DNA of 64,000 bases from Gordonia jacobaea (GTDB taxonomy: Bacteria > Actinomycetota > Actinomycetes > Mycobacteriales > Mycobacteriaceae). The stretch covers positions 248,001-312,000 of the forward strand of contig NZ_LDTZ01000013.1 of NCBI RefSeq assembly GCF_001186365.1. Direction: 5' to 3'. Below the pieces are notes generated by a model. The model searched no databases and had not been told where the DNA came from. It saw only the letters and a list, made by a program, of their open reading frames with translations. The position numbers and the translations under genes were made by a program. The number at the start of each line of letters is the position of its first letter. Within the stretch, counting starts at the first letter, position 1. Below are positions 60,340 to 64,000 of the stretch, in pieces.

Positions 60340-62397
60340 GTGCCCGACAACGCATTGGTGACCAGCCCAGCCACGATCCGTGTGCCGGCCGGGACCACCG
60401 CGGGCACGGCGCTGCGCGAGCACGAGCTGCCGAACAAGGGACCTGAGGCGGTCGTCGTCGTCCGTGACGCCGCGGGTCAACTGCGGGATCTCTCCTGGGC
60501 TCCCGATCTCGACACCGACGTCGAACCGGTCTCTGCCAACACCGACGCGGGTCGCAGCGTGATCAGGCATTCGACCGCGCACGTGCTCGCACAGGCTGTG
60601 CAGGATCTCTTTCCCGAGGCCAAGCTCGGGATCGGCCCGCCGATCAAGGACGGCTTCTACTACGACTTCGACGTCGCAGAGCCCTTCACTCCCGAAGATC
60701 TCACCGCGCTCGAGAAGAAGATGAAGCAGATCATCAAGTCGGGTCAGAAGTTCTCCCGACGGGTCTACGCGTCGAAGGACGAGGCCCGGGTGCAGCTCGC
60801 AAAGGAGCCGTACAAGCTCGAGTTGATCGACGACAAGGGCGCGGCCGACGACAGCGAGGTCATGGAGGTCGGCGGGGCTGAACTCACCGCATACGACAAC
60901 CTGAATCCCCGCACCGGCGAAGTGATCTGGTGCGATCTGTGCCGTGGCCCGCATGTGCCGACCACCAAGTACATCTCGGCGTTCAAGCTCACCAGGAGTT
61001 CGGCTGCCTATTGGCGCGGCGACCAGGACAACGCCGACCTACAACGCATCTACGGCACCGCCTGGGAGTCGGCGGAAGCCCAGGACACCTACCTGGAGAT
61101 GCTCGCGGAGGCCGAGAAGCGCGACCATCGACGCCTGGGTGCAGAACTCGACCTGTTCAGCTTCCCCGACGAGATCGGCTCGGGGCTACCGGTGTTCCAT
61201 CCGAAGGGCGGCATCATCCGCACCGAGATGGAGGACTACTCGCGCAAGCGCCATATCGCTGCCGGGTATCAATTCGTCAACACGCCGCACATCACCAAGA
61301 GCAACCTGTTCGAGGTGTCGGGACACCTCGATTGGTACGCCGACGGCATGTACCCGCCCATGCAGCTCGACGCCGAGTTCAACGACGACGGCTCGGTGCG
61401 CAAGCCGGCTCAGGACTACTACCTGAAGCCGATGAACTGTCCGATGCACAACCTGATCTTCGATGCGCGCGGACGCTCGTATCGCGAACTCCCGTTGCGC
61501 CTCTTCGAGTTCGGCACTGTCTACCGCTACGAGAAGTCGGGCGTGATCCACGGACTGACCCGCGCCCGAGGGTTCACTCAGGACGACGCACACATCTACT
61601 GCACTCGTGAGCAGATGCGCGACGAACTGCGCTCGCTGCTGACCTTCGTGCTCGATCTGCTCCGCGATTACGGTCTCGACGACTTCTACCTGGAGTTGTC
61701 GACGCGGGATCCCAAGAAGTCCGTCGGCGACGACGAGACCTGGGAGATCGCGACCAACACCCTCGCAGAGGTTGCGGGAGAGTCCGGACTCGACCTCGTG
61801 CCCGATCCCGGGGGTGCTGCGTTCTACGGGCCCAAGATCTCCGTCCAGGTCAAGGACGCGCTGGGCCGCACCTGGCAGATGTCGACCATCCAGCTCGACT
61901 TCAACCTCCCCGAGCGCTTCAACCTCGAGTACACCGGCCCGGACGGCGCCAAGCACCGACCCGTCATGATCCACCGCGCGCTGTTCGGCTCCATCGAGCG
62001 GTTCTTCGGCGTGCTCACCGAGCACTACGCGGGTGCCTTCCCGGCATGGCTCTCGCCGGTGCAGGTCGTCGGCATCCCTGTTGCCGAGGCGTTCGTCGAC
62101 CACCTGCAGGGCGTCGTGGATCAGTTGAAGGCCAAGGCAATTCGCGCCGAGGTCGACTATTCCGACGACCGCATGCAGAAGAAGATCCGCACGCACACCA
62201 CCGGCAAGGTGCCGTTCATGCTTCTCGCGGGCGAGCGAGACGTCGAGGCCGGTGCGGTGAGCTTCCGGTTCCGAGACGGCACCCAGGTCAACGGCGTACC
62301 CGTTGCCGACGCGGTCAGAATCATCGACGAGTGGATCTCCGCGCGTCGCAACGAGTCTCCGACCAAGGAGCTGATCGAGGGTGCCGGAGATGCCTGA
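60340..62397 (+). CDS. thrS: Threonine-tRNA ligase
   Basis: A 685-residue class II synthetase. The N-terminal TGS domain is followed by the editing domain ([19 protein letters not shown]-x3-H) and the class II core. Motif 2 lies in [18 protein letters not shown], motif 3 near the end of the core ([15 protein letters not shown]), and zinc ligands include Cys in [10 protein letters not shown]. The C-terminal anticodon domain runs from about residue 575. GTG at 60340 follows AAGGAG by seven bases. It is followed by HIT, pgsA and patA in the conserved order. Confidence 0.97.
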   Translation: MPDNALVTSPATIRVPAGTTAGTALREHELPNKGPEAVVVVRDAAGQLRDLSWAPDLDTDVEPVSANTDAGRSVIRHSTAHVLAQAVQDLFPEAKLGIGPPIKDGFYYDFDVAEPFTPEDLTALEKKMKQIIKSGQKFSRRVYASKDEARVQLAKEPYKLELIDDKGAADDSEVMEVGGAELTAYDNLNPRTGEVIWCDLCRGPHVPTTKYISAFKLTRSSAAYWRGDQDNADLQRIYGTAWESAEAQDTYLEMLAEAEKRDHRRLGAELDLFSFPDEIGSGLPVFHPKGGIIRTEMEDYSRKRHIAAGYQFVNTPHITKSNLFEVSGHLDWYADGMYPPMQLDAEFNDDGSVRKPAQDYYLKPMNCPMHNLIFDARGRSYRELPLRLFEFGTVYRYEKSGVIHGLTRARGFTQDDAHIYCTREQMRDELRSLLTFVLDLLRDYGLDDFYLELSTRDPKKSVGDDETWEIATNTLAEVAGESGLDLVPDPGGAAFYGPKISVQVKDALGRTWQMSTIQLDFNLPERFNLEYTGPDGAKHRPVMIHRALFGSIERFFGVLTEHYAGAFPAWLSPVQVVGIPVAEAFVDHLQGVVDQLKAKAIRAEVDYSDDRMQKKIRTHTTGKVPFMLLAGERDVEAGAVSFRFRDGTQVNGVPVADAVRIIDEWISARRNESPTKELIEGAGDA

Positions 62398-62977
62398 GGC
62401 CGACGACGCATCGACCGGTGAGATCCGCGATTGCGGTACCGGCGATCCCGATCGGCTACAGCGGCTGTGGAGTCCGCACCGGATGACCTACATCACGGCC
62501 GACCCGCCGGTCGTGAAGAAGGCGGCCGACGGTTCGGACCTCACCGGGCACCCCTTCCTCGACATCCCGACGATGACCGACGAGGACGGGTTGATCGTGG
62601 CGCGCGGAGAGCACGTCTACGCCGTGCTCAATCTGTACCCGTACAACCCCGGCCACACGATGATCGTGCCGTACCGGCAGGTCGCCGACCTCGAGGCGCT
62701 CACCGCAGGCGAGGCCGACGAGTTGATGGGCTTCACGCAGCGCATGATCCGCACGATCAAGGCGGTGTCGAATCCGAACGCGTTCAACGTGGGTCTGAAT
62801 CTCGGTTACGCGGCAGGCGGCTCGCTATCGGAGCACATCCACCAGCACATCGTGCCGCGGTGGGTGGGCGACGCGAACTTCATCACGGTTGTCGGCGAGA
62901 CAAAAGTCATGCCACAGTTGCTGCGCGACACCCGTGCGCTGCTCTCGGACGCGTGGAAGCAGCTCGACACCCCATGA
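62390..62977 (+). CDS. HIT-family nucleotide hydrolase/Ap4A phosphorylase-like
   Basis: A 195-residue HIT protein. [22 protein letters not shown] includes the His-x-His-x-His catalytic set. [19 protein letters not shown] is the nucleotide-binding strand. The M. tuberculosis counterpart Rv2613c acts as a diadenosine tetraphosphate phosphorylase, as recalled. The ATG at 62390 overlaps the thrS stop by eight bases. It is the first of a HIT-pgsA-patA series. Confidence 0.92.
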   Translation: MPEADDASTGEIRDCGTGDPDRLQRLWSPHRMTYITADPPVVKKAADGSDLTGHPFLDIPTMTDEDGLIVARGEHVYAVLNLYPYNPGHTMIVPYRQVADLEALTAGEADELMGFTQRMIRTIKAVSNPNAFNVGLNLGYAAGGSLSEHIHQHIVPRWVGDANFITVVGETKVMPQLLRDTRALLSDAWKQLDTP

Positions 62978-63041
62978 GCGCGCGACCGCACCGCATGAGC
63001 AGTGCAGGTACAGAACTGAACGGTCGGGAAGGAGCGGTGCG

Positions 63042-63764
63042 GTGCTGAGCATTCGAGGCCGGGCGTCGGTGTCGAAGGTGACGTTGCCGCTCGGACGCGC
63101 GTTGCTGCGCACCGGGCTGACTCCTGACGCCATGACCGTGATCGGCACCGTGGCGACAGTCGCGGCGGCGGTCACGTTGTTCCCGATGGGCCACCTCTTC
63201 TGGGGCACGATGGTCATTTGGCTGTTCGTGATGTTCGACATGCTCGACGGCGCGATGGCGCGAGCACGCGGTGGCGGAACCCGATTCGGTGCGGTTCTCG
63301 ACGCCACCTGCGACCGCATCGCCGACGGCGCGATCTTCGCGGGCCTCGCGTGGTGGTGCGCGTGGACGGTGCCGCACCAGTGGCTCTTCGTCGCCACGAT
63401 GATCTGTCTGGTGACCTCACAGGTCATCTCGTATGCCAAGGCACGCGCCGAGGCATCGGGTCTGTACGGCGACGGCGGTCTCATCGAGCGCCCGGACCGG
63501 CTGATCATCGTGCTGGTCGGAGCGGGGTTCACCGGTCTCGGACTGTGGTGGGCGATTCACGTCGCCATGTGGCTCCTCGCGATCGGGAGCGTGATCACCG
63601 TCGGACAGCGCATGTGGTCGATTTCCCGATCGCCTGGTGCTCGCGACCTGATCCCGCTTGCACCGAGCGCCCGTGACGTCGACACCGATGCCGAGACCGA
63701 CGCTGGCGCCGATACCGACACCGAGACCCAGGCCGGGCCCGACGCAGGCACCGGAACCCGGTGA
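63042..63764 (+). CDS. pgsA: CDP-alcohol phosphatidyltransferase, phosphatidylinositol-phosphate synthase
   Basis: A 240-residue membrane enzyme with about six helices. The CDP-alcohol motif D-x2-D-G-x2-A-R-x8-G-x3-D-x3-D is complete in DMLDGAMARARGGG then RFGAVLDATCDR. In this order the enzyme transfers inositol-phosphate from CDP-diacylglycerol chemistry to build phosphatidylinositol, the PIM anchor. AAGGAG lies 7 bases before the GTG at 63042. The last 35 residues form an unusual Asp/Thr/Ala/Gly-rich acidic tail. Stop overlaps patA (GTGA). Confidence 0.95.
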   Translation: MLSIRGRASVSKVTLPLGRALLRTGLTPDAMTVIGTVATVAAAVTLFPMGHLFWGTMVIWLFVMFDMLDGAMARARGGGTRFGAVLDATCDRIADGAIFAGLAWWCAWTVPHQWLFVATMICLVTSQVISYAKARAEASGLYGDGGLIERPDRLIIVLVGAGFTGLGLWWAIHVAMWLLAIGSVITVGQRMWSISRSPGARDLIPLAPSARDVDTDAETDAGADTDTETQAGPDAGTGTR

Positions 63765-64000
63765 GCCGTCTCGGCGGGTACCTCTCCGACCTGGGCTACC
63801 GGGCCGGATGGGCGGGTGTGCGTCTGCTGCCGGACCGATGGGGCAGAACTGCTTTCGAGGGCGCGGGCGCGATGGTCGGTCGCCGTAACGGCGGCCCGCA
63901 GCAGTTGCGACGCAATCTCGCTCGCGTGATCGGAGCCGAACGGCCGCAGGACGTGCCGGACGAGCTCGTAGCCGACGCGATGCGCTCGTATGCGAGGTAC
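63761..64000 (+). CDS. patA: Phosphatidylinositol mannoside acyltransferase (3' truncated by window edge)
   Basis: The first 80 residues of a LpxL-family acyltransferase, starting GTG at 63761 within the pgsA stop. The N-terminus (LGYRAGWAGVRLLPDRWG, then QQLRRNLARVIG) is the usual PatA/LpxL opening; the His-x4-Asp motif would lie beyond the edge. PatA acylates the mannose at position 2 of PIM. Place after pgsA equals Rv2611c. Confidence 0.85.
   Translation, partial: MSRLGGYLSDLGYRAGWAGVRLLPDRWGRTAFEGAGAMVGRRNGGPQQLRRNLARVIGAERPQDVPDELVADAMRSYARY

Overview
The window is about 64 kb of high-GC actinobacterial chromosome. It comes from a mycolic-acid-bearing member of the Mycobacteriales, in style closest to Gordonia, Williamsia or Rhodococcus. 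Evidence is an AftC-type arabinofuranosyltransferase, the Cei envelope protein, an antigen-85-like esterase, the thrS-HIT-pgsA-patA phosphatidylinositol-mannoside block, and many DUF proteins typical of the order. From memory, gene order follows the M. tuberculosis Rv2703-Rv2669 segment and then jumps to the Rv2614c-Rv2611c segment. I cannot fix genus or species from sequence alone.

Layout. 1-17,980 is core: helicase C-terminus, DUF7455, DUF952, sigA, ppgK, suhB, cei, DUF4193, DUF3093, dut, DUF3710, an alpha/beta hydrolase, an OB-fold protein, DUF3159, two TrkA/RCK proteins, a KimA-like potassium permease, a TrmA-like methyltransferase and dxs. 18,250-32,770 is accessory island 1, for aromatic catabolism. 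32,777-39,520 returns to core: RNase D, DUF3000, hemE, cgoX, chdC, a HAD hydrolase and msrB. 39,546-44,697 is accessory island 2, a beta-oxidation-type phenylpropanoid cluster. 44,629-51,085 is core again: aftC, a TAP-like lipoprotein, a RibD-C reductase, zapE, an esterase and GNAT. 51,160-56,650 is a mixed stretch with a tiny metallothionein, a TPP riboswitch on an SDR gene, four tRNAs, an Ada-zinc/2OG-oxygenase pair and a degenerate serine recombinase. The window ends with a carboxylesterase, a GT87 glycosyltransferase, a PGPGW membrane protein, thrS, HIT, pgsA and the start of patA.

The most interesting content is the pair of islands. Island 1 encodes a lignostilbene-dioxygenase-type carotenoid oxygenase with the stilbenoid-binding Tyr/Lys pair, an NTF2-like protein, two aldehyde dehydrogenases, a LigW-like 5-carboxyvanillate decarboxylase, an aromatic-acid MFS transporter, vanillate demethylase VanAB, an acyl-CoA ligase and an acyl-CoA dehydrogenase, with IclR and PadR (VanR-type) regulators. 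Island 2 encodes crotonase, an acetoacetate-CoA-ligase-like enzyme, 3-hydroxyacyl-CoA dehydrogenase, a CouO-like amidohydrolase and a MarR (CouR-like) regulator. Together they could take lignin-derived stilbene, phenylcoumaran or diarylpropane fragments and (dihydro)hydroxycinnamates to vanillate, 5-carboxyvanillate and then protocatechuate. No ring-cleavage genes are in the window. Family assignments are from recognisable motifs; substrates are inference.

Regulatory features visible in the sequence include twin VanR-type palindromes between vanA and the padR gene, a palindrome over the island 2 promoter, a consensus CRP-type site upstream of DUF4193, a TPP riboswitch, and several perfect hairpin terminators. 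No CRISPR array, insertion sequence or rRNA was seen.
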